Positions 21,441-32,123 are shown, counted from the stretch's first letter. The stretch: 64,000 nucleotides of DNA from Arthrinium phaeospermum (GCA_006503535.1 QYRS01000001.1:930001-994000); one strand, 5' to 3'. Numbers and translations are program-made. The notes: generated by a model from the sequence alone, not told the origin.

Positions 21441-21809
21441 ATGACTTCCGTTCAAGTCACAGACAAGCCAATCCTCTGGCCTACTCCCTTCTACCATGGA
21501 GGCGCAATCAGATACACCACATGGGTTCCCAGTGAGTCGACGTGGGCGTTACCACGCAACGAAAACCGTGAAGAGCACGGCCGTACTGGAGATCACGTAG
21601 CTTTTTGGCTCGGCATGGTTGCTACTCCAATCATTATCGCAATCCTTCTAGGTGCTTGCATCGGCCGATGGTGTTACCACATCAACAAGAGTCGGAAGGA
21701 AGAAGATTCAAGACGGGCTATAGGTCTCGTCACAGTGAACCCAGATCGAGGGCCGTGGTACAGGCCAAGACCCTCACGATGGAGAGAGACTCGCGAACAG
21801 CAGACATAA
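21441..21809 (+). CDS. Small single-span membrane protein, hypothetical
   Basis: A 122-aa intronless frame begins MTSVQVTDKPILW. It has a polar N-terminal half, one clear hydrophobic segment at about residues 53-75 (FWLGMVATPIIIAILLGACI), then a basic stretch (HINKSRKEEDSRR) and an Arg/Trp-rich tail. The positive residues after the span predict a cytosolic C-terminus. No known family is recognised. It could be a real small gene because the hydrophobic block and flanking charges are orderly, but a chance frame is not excluded. It converges on the DUF1996-WSC gene with 195 bp between them. Confidence 0.4.
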   Translation: MTSVQVTDKPILWPTPFYHGGAIRYTTWVPSESTWALPRNENREEHGRTGDHVAFWLGMVATPIIIAILLGACIGRWCYHINKSRKEEDSRRAIGLVTVNPDRGPWYRPRPSRWRETREQQT

Positions 21810-22004
21810 AAGATGGAAAAGTTGTGATTTGTATCAATATTCAACTATAATCTGTATATACAAGAAGCGAACCCTCCCCAAACACCTTCCCTGAACTCCG
21901 CCCATGATTGTCGCCATGCCAGACAGTCCCGTCCTTCGAAAGAATGATGCAATAGTACAGAGGGAGACCCGATATCTGCCCCAAACATGCTGCTGCTCGC
22001 CATA

Positions 22005-23688
22005 CTAAGAAGAGAACTTGATGTTCTGGCAGTCACTCCCACTACTGCTGCACTTCTGATACACCGAAACCTGCCCGTACCCGCCACAAATCTGCTTCCC
22101 GTCCCCGCCGCACGGCATATTGCACTCCCCAATCGTCCCGTTCGCCGGCGCGCGCCCCTCGGTCAGCAGCGTCTTCCCGCAGAAGCACTGCGTCTTGTAC
22201 TCGACGCCGGCGTACGTCATGCCGCCCTGGGCGGTCTCGCCGCAGAACTTGACGCACTTGTCGACCGTCATGTCGGGCTCGTCCTTCATGAGCCCCGAGT
22301 TGGCATCCGTGCCGCCGCCGCCGCTGACGGTGCGCCCCCCGCTCAGCCCGCCGCCGTCCTTGAAGCAGCCCGCGTACTTCCAGCCCGCCGTCTGCGAGAC
22401 GTCCGTGAACGGCAGCAGCGGGTCGCCGATCGTCGCCGTGTCCTCGGCGCAGCTGCCCGCGGCCTGCTTCATGGCGGGCTCGGGCCCGGGCTGGATCGGG
22501 TTGCAGCCGGGGAGCGCGGCGAGAACGGCGTCAGGGTTGCTGTTACCGTTGCTGTTGCCGCCGCCGCTGAGCCGCTGGTTGCTGCCCGCGGGCGCGGGGG
22601 CGGACTTGACGGGCTCGTGGACGCGCGGCAGCTTTTGGCAGGCGGCCATGTCGGTGTCGGCGCGGAACTCGAAGGCGCCGCACTTCTCGACGACGCCGCT
22701 GGCGTCGGTGCACTCGTTGATGGCCTTTTGCAGGGTCGGGATGTCCCAGCCGTTGAGGAAGTCGCCGTGGTAGCCGTAGCCATCGGGGTCACTAACAGAA
22801 CATGTTAGTACATCGTCATAAAAGCAGGAAGGAGGGAAGAAAGAGAAATGGGGTAAGGAACTCACCCGTGAGAAAAGACAAAAGGCTGCTTATCGCCATA
22901 CCACTGGTCCTTGAGCTCGTCGACGTTCCAGGTGACCTCGTAGAAGAGGGTAATAAAACGCTTCGGGTGCGTGGGCGGGCAGAACCCGGTGTCGACGCCC
23001 GAGGGGTAGGCCATGTGGCTGCGGTGGTCCGGGGCGTCGAGGTTCTTGCCGTCCCAGCAGCTCGGGAAGATGAGCTGGGTCCGCAGTCCCGCCGGGCAGT
23101 TGCGCTTCGGCAGCTCCGGGGTCGCGGGCCCGTCGTAGCCCAGGCAGGCGAACGAGACGGCCCGCTGCTCGAGCGAGTCGCTCTTGTTGCGGTTCGTCGG
23201 GTCGCCCGCGATCATGCGGAAGTCCTTGGGGAAGGCGATGAGGCCGTTCTTGAACTCGGGGTCTTTCTCGTCGGTGCGTTGGCTGGGCAGATATGTTAGT
23301 ATGTGGTTTAGAGTATAGTTGTTGTTACTGTTGCTGAGACTTACAGATAGTAGATCAGCGCTCCCCCGGACTGCTTGACAGGGATGAAGGACCCGTTCTG
23401 GGCGTGGTAGTACAGGTTGGGCACCCAGTAGCTGGAGAGGTCCTTGGTGACCTTGCAGGTCGAGCAGGTGGCCGTCTGGGTGAGGGCGTAGTCCATGCTG
23501 AAGTTGAAGGCGTTGCTGCCCATGACGGTGTGCATGTGCGTCGATACCATGCCCGGGTCCGCGATGGGGTCCGCCCGCTCCATCACGACGGGCGACGAGC
23601 ATGGGAGGCGCCAGAAGGCCTCCGCCGCCCGCGGGGCCAGGGAGGCGATCCCCAGAAAGATGATCGGTAGATCCGATAATGATAACAT
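22005..23688 (-). CDS. Secreted DUF1996 protein with C-terminal WSC domain
   Basis: Exons 23688-23345, 23282-22866 and 22791-22005 give 515 aa; introns have GTAAGT/CAG and GTGAGT/TAG borders. A signal peptide (LPIIFLGIASLAPRAAEA) is followed by the DUF1996 domain: FWRLPCSSPVVMERADPIAD, STHMHTVMGSNAF, CSTCKVTKDLSSYWVPNLYY, then CWDGKNLDAPDHRSHMAYPS and THPKRFITLFYEVTWNVDEL. A Gly/Ser/Asn-rich linker leads to a WSC module (WKYAGCFKDGGG, VDKCVKFCGET, YKTQCFCGKTLL, CNMPCGGDGKQICGG) with its paired cysteines. WSC modules bind cell-wall glycans. DUF1996 has conserved His/Asp residues but no established activity. The pairing suggests an extracellular or wall-associated protein. Confidence 0.92.
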
Positions 23689-25240
23689 GATTACTTAAGT
23701 TGGAAATTGTGGAACCTGGTTCAGGTTGGTTGGGTGTTGTTGTCGGTGAGACAAGAAGTCAGCGGGGGAATGGGTGCCAAAGGAGGTAGATGATGTACTC
23801 TTCCGAAAGAGGCAAAAATGAAGGTAAAATGAATGGCTTTGTCTTTGACGCCTGCGAGGCCAAACTGTTTCGAGTAGACTGCCACCAAAATTGCTTTGTA
23901 GTTGGACTTAAGAGAGAGCGACAACAAAGAACGCCAGCGTCCGTACAGTAAGAAAGTAGCCCCTGAGAATGCAAGAACAAGATGCAGCTTTCTCAGCGCC
24001 GGGCGAAGAGCCCTTTATCTTTCCACATGCGCACGAAGCCTCAAGAGGAAGAAGAAGAAAAAAGCAACTCTTAAACGTTTGATGCTAAATTACCTACTTG
24101 CTATTGTATCCTATGCGCGCTCAAGAGGCGTTGGGGGTTCCACTTTGGCTTGTTAGCGCCCAAAGGGTCGATCCTTGAGGACCAATCAAATTCACATCTA
24201 CTGCGACATACTAAACAGCTGAAGCGGCCCCCTTGAGGCAACCGCTGGGGTTCCTATAGGCACACTTACAGCTAGCTGTTAGCCAGGCGCTACAGAAGTA
24301 AATATAGATTCTCCGGCGTCTGTGTAAGTGGCTATTCGCTATTGGCTCATAATGATCAGCCCGTCGATATGCTTTTCGCTTAGGGGACCTGGACACAGTC
24401 ATTTCAACTTCAATCCAATGCCAAGCCAGCCCGACAGAAGCAAAAGACTCCCAGGGCGCAGTTTGCCCCCAAGATCTGAGAGAAGCATATATGGTTTTGC
24501 GCATTTAAAGATGTCTGAACGACTGTGTGTAAGGTCTGTGGGGAATCTTTTATTTTCGCTAGTGATTCCCAGGCGCGGTTATCCATCCTTGTATTTGGCT
24601 TTGACCTAAAGACTCCCAAGAAAGCCTGCCAGAACGCAGCATATGCATATATTGAATGATCCATGTACCAGCCCGCGCAATCCAAGACATAAGCGTAGGT
24701 TTAAAGTGCTCTCTAATTCCCAACGAAGGACGGTCGGAGGGCTCTGCTCAGAATGGATGATCGGCGGGTGCAAGCAAGTCCTCTGAAATGGTAATACAAG
24801 CACAGCGCAGAGCCCCGCACTCGCAGAAAGGGAATTCGCGCCCACATGGTCGTGCATAACCAGGCGTCCTCATACCCTGAAAGTGGGTGATCACGATATT
24901 ACTGTATTGGAAGGATACGCTGGGTCGCTACTGAACCAAGCACTCAACATTCAGCTAACTGTACGCTCTAGAGTCCCGGGACATGTGGTGCACAGCGTAC
25001 GTTAGAAGTATGTATATTCAATTCATCCAACCGTTCCTGTTCCCAGGTAAACAGAACGCCGATAACCTGTCTGCCACTATGCAATAAATCAATGTGAAAG
25101 CACACGAGGGCTCGAGTGGCTGTTTGGTCCGTCTATAACATAATCGCAATGTATGTTCTCGACAGTTCATCGTGGCTGCTCTGCAGAGTAGCGACCGGCC
25201 GAGTCTTTGTCAATGGGCGCGTTCTGACGTCATCTCGGGC
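23689..25240. other. Intergenic, no gene seen
   Basis: This is upstream sequence of the DUF1996-WSC gene (-) and 3' flank of the PLDc_N gene (-). Frames are short and lack motifs. A CCAAT element (24182-24186) is present but not clearly placed relative to a start. Confidence 0.5.
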
Positions 25241-25634
25241 TTAAGGCAGGGGTTGGTAAGCGCCGCCGCTGTTGTGGGCCGCGCGGTTCGAGAAGATGAA
25301 GTAGATGACCATGCCGACAATCGGGAAGAGGAAGACGACGAGACACCAGAGGAGCTTCTCGCTGGGCGGGCGGTTGGACTTGAGGACCTCGACTGTAGGG
25401 AACGGACAGGTTAGTAAACTGGAGATTTGACATGGCCAGGCGCCGGAATCATGGGCGCAACGTACTGAAAACAATGATGTCGAGAATCAAGATAATGAAA
25501 CCGACGATACCACCACCGGTGCCATATTGCATGGTGGTTCCGGTGGTTTTCATCGTCTCGTCGGCCAGGGGGGCGGCGAAAGCGAGAGCGGCCAGGCAGA
25601 GCTGGAGGAACAGGGAGAACATCGCGTTGGCCAT
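25241..25634 (-). CDS. Small PLDc_N-domain membrane protein
   Basis: Exons 25634-25466 and 25392-25241 give 106 aa; the intron has a GTACGT donor and TACAG acceptor. It starts with a signal-peptide-like segment (MANAMFSLFLQLCLAALAFA), followed by a short linker, a first span (GIVGFIILILDIIVFI), a basic turn (EVLKSNRPPSEKLLW) and a second span (CLVVFLFPIVGMVIYFIF) ending SNRAA. The pattern of span, short loop, K-L-L-W, P-I-x-G, Y matches the PLDc_N (phospholipase D-nuclease N-terminal) two-helix family, which occurs alone as small bacterial and fungal membrane proteins. No catalytic HKD motif is present, so it is not a phospholipase. The function is unknown; it is conserved in filamentous ascomycetes as far as I recognise. 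Confidence 0.85.
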
Positions 25635-27388
25635 GTTGATGACTGGTATTTCTGGGTGAACAGTGTATTATGAATTGAAGTAGGTATTTCTAAGAAAGAA
25701 GACGTCTTTTTGATTTCTAATGGTATCACAAAGTGGAAAGGAGGAGTGAGAGTCTAGGCTGCCATGCACTGAAGTGCCCAAGCCGTGCCTTTTGAACAAG
25801 GAGGGAGGCGCGGGGCATTTGCTCCTCCAGCGGCCCAGCCACCCCCCTGCAAATCGGCTGTTTGCGATTCGCACGCAACCACGCGATGGCCGCGAGGCAT
25901 GACGTCATCTAGGACTCGCCGGTGCTTGTCAGCTGGGCAACACCCTGCCAGCCTGCTACAGAAAATGCGACAAGCTCTTCATGCGAATCTTGCTTTCCCA
26001 TGCAATGTCCAGCTGACCAATCAAGCGCTTGCCAGCCATCTGCCTGCTGCCTGGTCTAGCAGTCTAGCCGACGTTGGATATATGCGGGGAAGCTGCATAT
26101 GCCGAGGGGATTATCGGACTTAATTGACCACCACTCAACCCGATCTAGAGCATTCACGATGTTCTGCTTGCGTTACATTGGAAGCTTTGGAGATCCGAAA
26201 CATTCATGGGTATAGTAAATGTAAATCTGCAGCATTCGTATATCTCTCTTGTAATTATGCAACCAATTTTGTGAAGTTATCGCCAGTCCTTCTCCATGCC
26301 CGTGTTGATCACGTATTGGCAGCAACTGACACCCCTGAACATTTACGGAGGCCCCTGAATGGCCCCTGTCAAGTCCTCTGAGAAACCCAAGCCTGGTATC
26401 CGTATCAACGCAACCTTGTGTTTCTTATATTACTCTCCAGGATGGACTGTTGCAAGGTTCCCAATTTCCGTTGAACTTTCGGCAAGTGACAGGGAGAAAA
26501 ACCAAAAGCTAGCATTGAATTGGAAGTGTTTAAGTCAGGTGTCCAGTCCGTTGCAGTCAGGAATGTACACTCCAGTTTGTTAGGAAACATCGAATGGGTG
26601 TCGGGTCTCGTCCGTAATAGCCGCGTTTGCTTTGGGTTCTGCTGTGGACAAGCTCTGCCTAGTCGTTCTTCCCTCCGCTGCAGCAAGTTCTCGAGCCAAA
26701 GGTGGACAAACAGCCCATAGGTTAGGTAGCCACTCAGGTAGATGTGCTTGGATCTTACGAAGCTCAGCCCCCCCGATAACTCCTTACTTGTTGAGGTGTG
26801 TAGTACCAAAAAGTTGGTGCTCACCTGAAGCAACTGACCCGTTCTTGTTTGGCTGGAGGGAGGAGGCCATGGTTATGCAGTGTATCGATGACCTCAAGAT
26901 GCCTACATATTTCGTGGCCAAATATCATCATATTTCGTGTAAGTTCAGTCCTGAGGAGTCACTTGCACTTCTCACGGTACTTACCTATATTCAATGTTGA
27001 AAATGGGGGTGAATGCAAATAAAAGAATGTTCACAAATCAGTGTAATCCAGCTGTTACACTCCGTTCAATATAGTTCATGGTTGCTCTTTCCCTTGCTTG
27101 AATTATTATTTGTCAACGGCCTCTTGTTTGTGCACGTCTGTCACATAGTACCATTGAACCTTCCTTGCATTCACCTGCCTCGAACTGCAACTGGTTGTTA
27201 TTAAAACTAGCACCGATCCTGTCACCAAGTGCTGCAACCCTCATCTGCCTCCCCAGAATCTTCTCCCGCAACACCAACATCAACTTGAGCACCACTCTGA
27301 AGATCGTCTGTCTCTCGCCGTTTGTGCTCTACCCATTCACCCTTCCACTTCTGAAGCATACCGCTTGCAAACCAAACCAATCGACACA
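25635..27388. other. Intergenic, no gene seen
   Basis: This is the divergent spacer between the PLDc_N gene (-) and the first CVNH gene (+). Frames here have no recognisable motif. The 150 bases before 27389 are C/A-rich and leader-like. Confidence 0.5.
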
Positions 27389-28071
27389 ATGAAGATGTTC
27401 ACTCAGATCCTCGCCCTGTTGGCACTTGTCCTGTGTGCCGCTGCTGACGGATTTCCTCCCTATGCCGCTCCTGGAGACTTGCAGTGCACTAACATCCAGG
27501 TCAGTTGCTTACTACGAAGTGTACACGGGATTGGCATGTAACCAAACCTGGCTAACCATTTAATTGTGATAGATGGCCGATGGCCCTTCCGTCAAGGCTT
27601 CCTGCCCTGTCTACCAGCCCGACAAGCTCTATCTCTGCAGCATCATGGTGAGTAGGCACATGAGGAGTTGGAGATGGTGTGTTTGTCGCTGATCAGGTGG
27701 AACAGGATCTCAACCACTGCTACGCCAACCAAGATGGCCGTCTCGAGGCCCGGGAGAAGTAAGTGGCAGCCTCGGCTGTTTCCTGCGTCTGGATATTCTC
27801 CTAATGCAAGGCCAACTAACACGGATTATAGCGGAAACTTCGGTGCCACTTGCAGCGGCTGCAGAATGAGTGGCACTGTGCTGCAATGCAACTGCGAGAT
27901 CAAGCCGGGAAGCCCTCAGACCGTGACCACCAGCGTTGACACAAGTAAGTGTGGCATTTCACCACGCCATTTTTAAAATTGTATGGCGGCTAATCACTTG
28001 TCCTAGATGATATCATAACGAACGACAACGGCAACATGAACTGTTTCCTGCAGCTGGGTAACGAGTGTTGA
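27389..28071 (+). CDS. Secreted CVNH (cyanovirin-N homology) lectin-like protein, copy A
   Basis: Five exons, 27389-27499, 27573-27647, 27706-27758, 27832-27944 and 28007-28071, give 138 aa. The N-terminus MKMFTQILALLALVLCAAAD is a signal peptide. The mature part is two CVNH repeats. The first carries SIMDLNHCYANQDGRLEAR, the second GNFGATCSGCRMSGTVLQCN and then DTNDIITNDNGNMNC; both show the family pattern (C..., D-L/D-x-x-I/C-x-N-x-D/N-G-x-L/M). There are 10 cysteines in the mature chain, well above typical CVNH proteins, suggesting extra disulphides. CVNH proteins bind high-mannose glycans; the sugar-binding role is inferred. The next gene downstream is a paralogue with the same exon plan. 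Confidence 0.86.
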
Positions 28072-28652
28072 GAACCTCGGGTGCTGATGTGGTCGACAAC
28101 GGCTCGTGGGAACATATTGAGGAGGAGGAAGATCTTTTCGGCATGATTACACAGGAGTCATACGGTTGTTAGCAATGGGCAAGTGAATACGAGTAGCAAG
28201 TCCAAATCCGTAGATCAGCAAGATGCCAATATCAGAGAATTTCTGGATCTGTATAGTACTGTTTGCTTGTGTGATTGCACCCTCCTCATCAGCCATTAGC
28301 ATGATTCCCCAGCGAATGACCCGTTGTCCATAGGTATCTGACTCGCTGTAAAGTTCGCCACATTGTATTCAACTGCGCCGTGTATTCAAGTGCGTCGTGG
28401 ATTCAACTGCTTCGTGCATCCAAGTGCTTAATGTATTCACCTGCCTCCGCTCCCTTTATAAACCTCCCACCTTGCACTGCAAACTCCAATCCATTTGCCA
28501 CAACCACATCTCACACCCTCCGAGCCTTCCCGCCAACCCTCCTGCTTAACTCTCACTCTCTCCCCAAAGGTTTCCTTTGTTCCTCACACAATTCCTCATC
28601 CCGCTCTACCATCTCTAAACCCTAGTGTCTGTCAAGTCGCTCAACCGCCAAG
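28072..28652 (+). promoter_or_regulatory. Promoter of CVNH copy B with 5 x 17-bp repeats and TATA box
   Basis: The 581-bp spacer between the two CVNH genes holds five consecutive 17-bp units (28364-28448), then TATAAA at 28457-28462, then a long C/T/A-rich leader to the ATG at 28653. The first part (28072-28300) is 3' flank of copy A. Confidence 0.6.
28364..28448 (+). repeat. Five head-to-tail 17-bp direct repeats
   Basis: The units start at 28364, 28381, 28398, 28415 and 28432, each 17 bp with no spacer. The pattern is TGTATTCAASTGCKYCG; units 1 and 2 differ at two positions, and the later units diverge more. The array ends 8 bp upstream of TATAAA (28457-28462), where activator sites would be expected. 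Confidence 0.9.
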
Positions 28653-29519
28653 ATGAAGATGCTCATCCAACTCTTCGCTGTTCTGGCACTTGTCATGTGC
28701 GCTCTCGCAGACAAGGACTACCCTCCCTACGCCGACTTTGGCGAGTGCGAGACGATCCAGGTGAGCCATCCTCCGGGAACCGTGGACATATTTGCAACGA
28801 AGACACTCGAAGCTGACCTCTTAATTCACAAAGCAATGGGACCAGTACTCCGTCATCGCCAACTGTCCCACGCCTGACAACAAGTGGCAGTGCAGCATTC
28901 TCGTGAGTGAAGCTTCCAGGCCCCCCTCCTCTGGCAGTCACGTCGCAGCGACTGCCAGGCAATCGATAGCAGGCTTTGGCCCTGTGGGAGCTTGGTATGT
29001 TGTGCGTTCGCAGCTAACTGGGCCTGAAGGATCTCGACAACTGTTACGTCAACGACGCTGGCAAAATCACGCCTAGACAAGGGTAAGTCACGACCCAACT
29101 GCCATCAGCATCAGCATTCCCACCCAGAACTGCCAACTAACGGCATTATAGTGGCGACTTCAGCAACTCCTGCAACGACTGCTACTGGACCAACACCGTC
29201 ATGCACTGTAACTGCGACATCAACCCCGGCCACAGCTTCATGCAGTCCCAGGTCGAGACGAGTAAGTGAAACCATCTCCCTCCATTCCAGCCATGGATCC
29301 ATAGTCTGCGACGACTTGTGGGAAGAACTCAACTAACGATCTGCTCTAGATGATCTCGTTGTCAACTACAAGGGCTTTATGGGATGCTATGACCGCGTCG
29401 CCACCGAGTGCCCTCAGGGAGTCGGCCCCGTGGCCCCTACGCTCGCTCCTTCCGCTATTGCTACACCCGCTGCTTCTGCTTCGGCTGCCGCGAAGGAGAA
29501 GAAGTCCTTCCAGGCTTGA
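28653..29519 (+). CDS. Secreted CVNH (cyanovirin-N homology) lectin-like protein, copy B
   Basis: Five exons, 28653-28760, 28834-28902, 29030-29082, 29152-29261 and 29350-29519, give 169 aa. MKMLIQLFAVLALVMCALAD is a signal peptide almost matching that of copy A. The two CVNH repeats contain SILDLDNCYVNDAGKITPRQ and GDFSNSCNDCYWTNTVMHCN then ETNDLVVNYKGFMGC. Intron positions and phases are the same as in copy A, with exon 3 exactly 53 nt in both, so this is a tandem duplication. Copy B differs by a C-terminal tail of about 40 residues rich in Pro, Ala and Ser (APTLAPSAIATPAASASAAA) ending KEKKSFQA. Its second repeat lacks the N-x-D/N-G loop (NYKGFM instead), so glycan binding at that site may be lost. 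Confidence 0.86.
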
Positions 29520-30181
29520 TTTCGATGAGTCCTGGCATTATTCCCGCGACTCTAGGCTGAATAGGCTTCACGAATGGGTCTCGTTTGCGATATGTTTCTT
29601 CAGTTTCTGAACATGGAACTGCAAACACATAGCAAGAAGAGTGGATGTCAGTCCTGATACTAGGTCATTGCTATTGCATCCCTAAGAATAATACAGAGCT
29701 CCCCATTCTTGCTGATCAAGTGTATTATGCCCAAGCCTCCATCTACACGTTGGTAATTGTCCTTAGGGGTTGTCATCGCGTGACTGTGATTCCGTTCATC
29801 GTGTAATGTCTATCGACAGCCTGTTGCTGGCTTCTTCATGCAATATCGCTCGGAATTGATCATCAGGGAGCCTCCCACCAGCAACTCATGACCGGATTCC
29901 GTGATGTGATGTATTGGCCTTTCTTTCACCATCCGACAAAGCGGCGACAACTACCAGTATCAACGGTACATAGGAGGTCTCAGCCAACCTCAAAGCCCTG
30001 AATGGCCAACTCTGGTTTGCTTCGCGGTGGTTGATTACTGGTATAAAGTGCCCAAAAAGACTAACCAACGCTCGCTCGCCACAGAAGTAAAGCGGCGCTT
30101 GTTCGATTCAGCACACGGTCGGTTGCTGCAATAACAGGACCTCAACAGCAGAGCCTCGGCCTGATCCTTCTTTCGTGAACC
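29520..30181. other. Convergent 3' spacer
   Basis: This lies between CVNH copy B (+) and the small WSC gene (-). No supported gene or repeat. Confidence 0.5.
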
Positions 30182-30716
30182 TCAAAAGCTCCCAGCTTGC
30201 TGCAGGTTCCCAGGCAGCTTCTCGGACATGCCCCCGGAGTCCGCCGCTCGCTGCTGCTGTTGAAGAAGCTCGATATCGCGGACCAAGACGCTAAAGTAGC
30301 CCCTACCCCCGCCTGTATGACCCAAGAAAGAAGAGGGTTCGTTAGTCAAACGAGCTGGTGCGTGAGCGAGCCGTGATTAAATCACCTATTGACCCGTGGG
30401 ATGACTTACACGACTCATAGTTATAGCCATTGCACGGCGTATTGCAGTGCCCGTCGGCCACGAGGTAGTGGGTGGGCGGGACGCGGCTCCCGCACAGGCA
30501 GTGGGTGCCGTTGGTGAGCCCGACGACCCACTGGTCGATCTGGGCGCAGCGGTTGCTGCACAGGCCGCGGGACTGGAACATGTTGGCGCCGATGTCGACG
30601 AGGCCGACGGGGTCGGAGAAGCAGCCGACGTAGTTTAGGCTGGCGGCTTGCACCACCGCCGCGGCTGGCAGGAGGCATGCGAGTGCGAGGAGGCAGAGGT
30701 GCTGTTGTGGCCACAT
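30182..30716 (-). CDS. Small secreted single-WSC-domain protein
   Basis: Exon 1 is 30716-30410 and exon 2 is 30312-30182, joined by a 97-nt intron with GTAAGT and ACAG borders, giving 145 aa. The signal peptide is LCLLALACLLPAAAVVQA. One WSC domain follows directly: YVGCFSDPVGLVDIG, SRGLCSNRCAQIDQWVVGLT, THCLCGSRVPP, CNTPCNGYNYESC and, after the intron, GGRGYFSVL. The intron falls inside the last conserved Cys codon (T/GC), and reading across it restores the family ending, which is the best evidence for the splice. The C-terminal 35 residues form a Gln-rich helix (ELLQQQQRAADSGG). WSC domains bind wall polysaccharides; an extracellular role is inferred. No GPI signal or transmembrane segment is present. 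Confidence 0.82.
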
Positions 30717-31820
30717 GGTGATGTGTCGGTCGGTACCTATCTCTCTGCCCCGAAATGGCTTTAGTTTCCGAACGGGGAATTTGCGGTTGGGAATCAAGAC
30801 GGTCTCTGCATCGTACTTATCAAGTGGTTGTCTGCCTGGAGTTAGTACATGGGATGTCCATGCGCTTAAGTTGAGTCACGATGTAGAGTTACGTCATCAC
30901 TGTAGTAAGCAGTCTTGCACATCTAGTCTGCCATGGGAGTTCGCAGGACTTTATCGTCTATTTAACCCCTTGATGGCAAGCGTCGATCCCGCCGAATTAT
31001 GCCGTATATACCAGGAATTACTTGGTGTGCATACTGTTTATTCCGTTGACTATGATACCCGATTGGACGAATTGGCTTATCGACCATTCATATGGAGTAT
31101 TACACGAAGAACAGCGCCATCACCATCAAGGGGAAACAGCAGCGGAAGTAGATAAAGGGGTGTTGATCCTTCGGCCGCCTCTTAAGTCGACATGATCGGC
31201 GCGGTAAGGGCCACCCGAAAGGAGGATTGCATTGATAATGGCTGTTTGCAGTATGTCACCCAGAGGCACCTCTCAACCTCACTAGTCTACGCATTATGGC
31301 CCGGTTGTCCAGGTAGAGTATACCAGGCTGCTTACTTGGATTCTCTTCGACCGTACGTGGAACACAATGGCTAAGAGGGGACAGCAACATACAAAGTCGA
31401 AGTCTGAAACCAGATGGGCTCATCAACCAACTTATACCGAGATGCGTCGAACTCAGGAGTTGAAAAATATATATTCAGAATACCATAGGCACGGCCATTC
31501 CGCTGCATAATCCAGCCGGATCCGGGAGGCGCAAGCTGGGCAATACGTGTAGAGGCTTTGATCCGGAATCTCGATGTGTTTCCATGAACTTCACGACCGT
31601 CCAACGTATTAACAGTGGTCCAACGTATTAACAGTGGGTGGTCACATCCAACCCATTACTGCCTGAAGCGGCACCGCAACGCATCCGGCTCTTTGCGCAT
31701 CGCCTCCCAATGCAGATTCATCTATCGTACATCTTGTGGCGTCATTATAGTGTACAGTAGCAGTCGCTTTTATTTTGCTCCGCTAACCATGTGCATCTTC
31801 ATCTCATCATTGGCGTTCGT
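30717..31820. other. Spacer with a 19-bp tandem duplication and an orphan open frame
   Basis: No complete gene is supported. On the minus strand 31371-31640 reads as 78 codons of protein-like composition (RFRIKASTRIAQLAPPGSGW, DEPIWFQTSTLYVAV) but has no ATG near its start. The 19-bp duplication at 31599-31636 lies at its 5' end. Confidence 0.4.
31599..31636. repeat. Perfect 2 x 19-bp tandem duplication
   Basis: Unit GTCCAACGTATTAACAGTG occurs at 31599-31617 and again at 31618-31636 without mismatch. Confidence 0.95.
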
Positions 31821-32123
31821 TTATGCGCTGGAGGCCGGGTTAGCAGGGGAAGCCAGCGAAGGACGTAAGTGGGGGTAAAACTCACGGAGTGAGGAGAAGT
31901 TCCGCCCAGGAGGTCGACAGGAAAGCTACGGCGACCTATAAAGGAGACAGTTAGCAATTGGTCATGATGCATTCTAATTTTTGCGGGAGATTCGTACACC
32001 AAAGACAGCGACGCTTCGGACGACGGCAGCGTTCTCGGGCGAAGTGACGGCATCGAAAGTCTGGCCGAAGATGCCCTTGGGGGCGCGACGACCACCACCG
32101 CTGAGAGACCTCTGGGGAGCCAT
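31821..32123 (-). CDS. tom6: TOM complex subunit Tom6 (mitochondrial outer-membrane import)
   Basis: Three coding exons, 32123-31998, 31935-31886 and 31827-31821, give only 60 aa. The last exon carries 7 nt (last base of a Pro codon, Ala, stop) and follows an intron with GTGAGT donor and CTAAC branch site. The protein starts MAPQRSLSGGGRRAPKGIFG, a basic cytosolic tail, then TFDAVTSPENAAVVRSVAVF and a single span (GVAVAFLSTSWAELLL) ending TPPA. The 'LTSPEN..VVRS' box plus one C-terminal tail-anchor helix is the hallmark of fungal Tom6, which stabilises the Tom40-Tom22 core channel. Both intron junctions agree in phase. It is divergent from the next gene with 450 bp between the ATGs. Confidence 0.82.
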
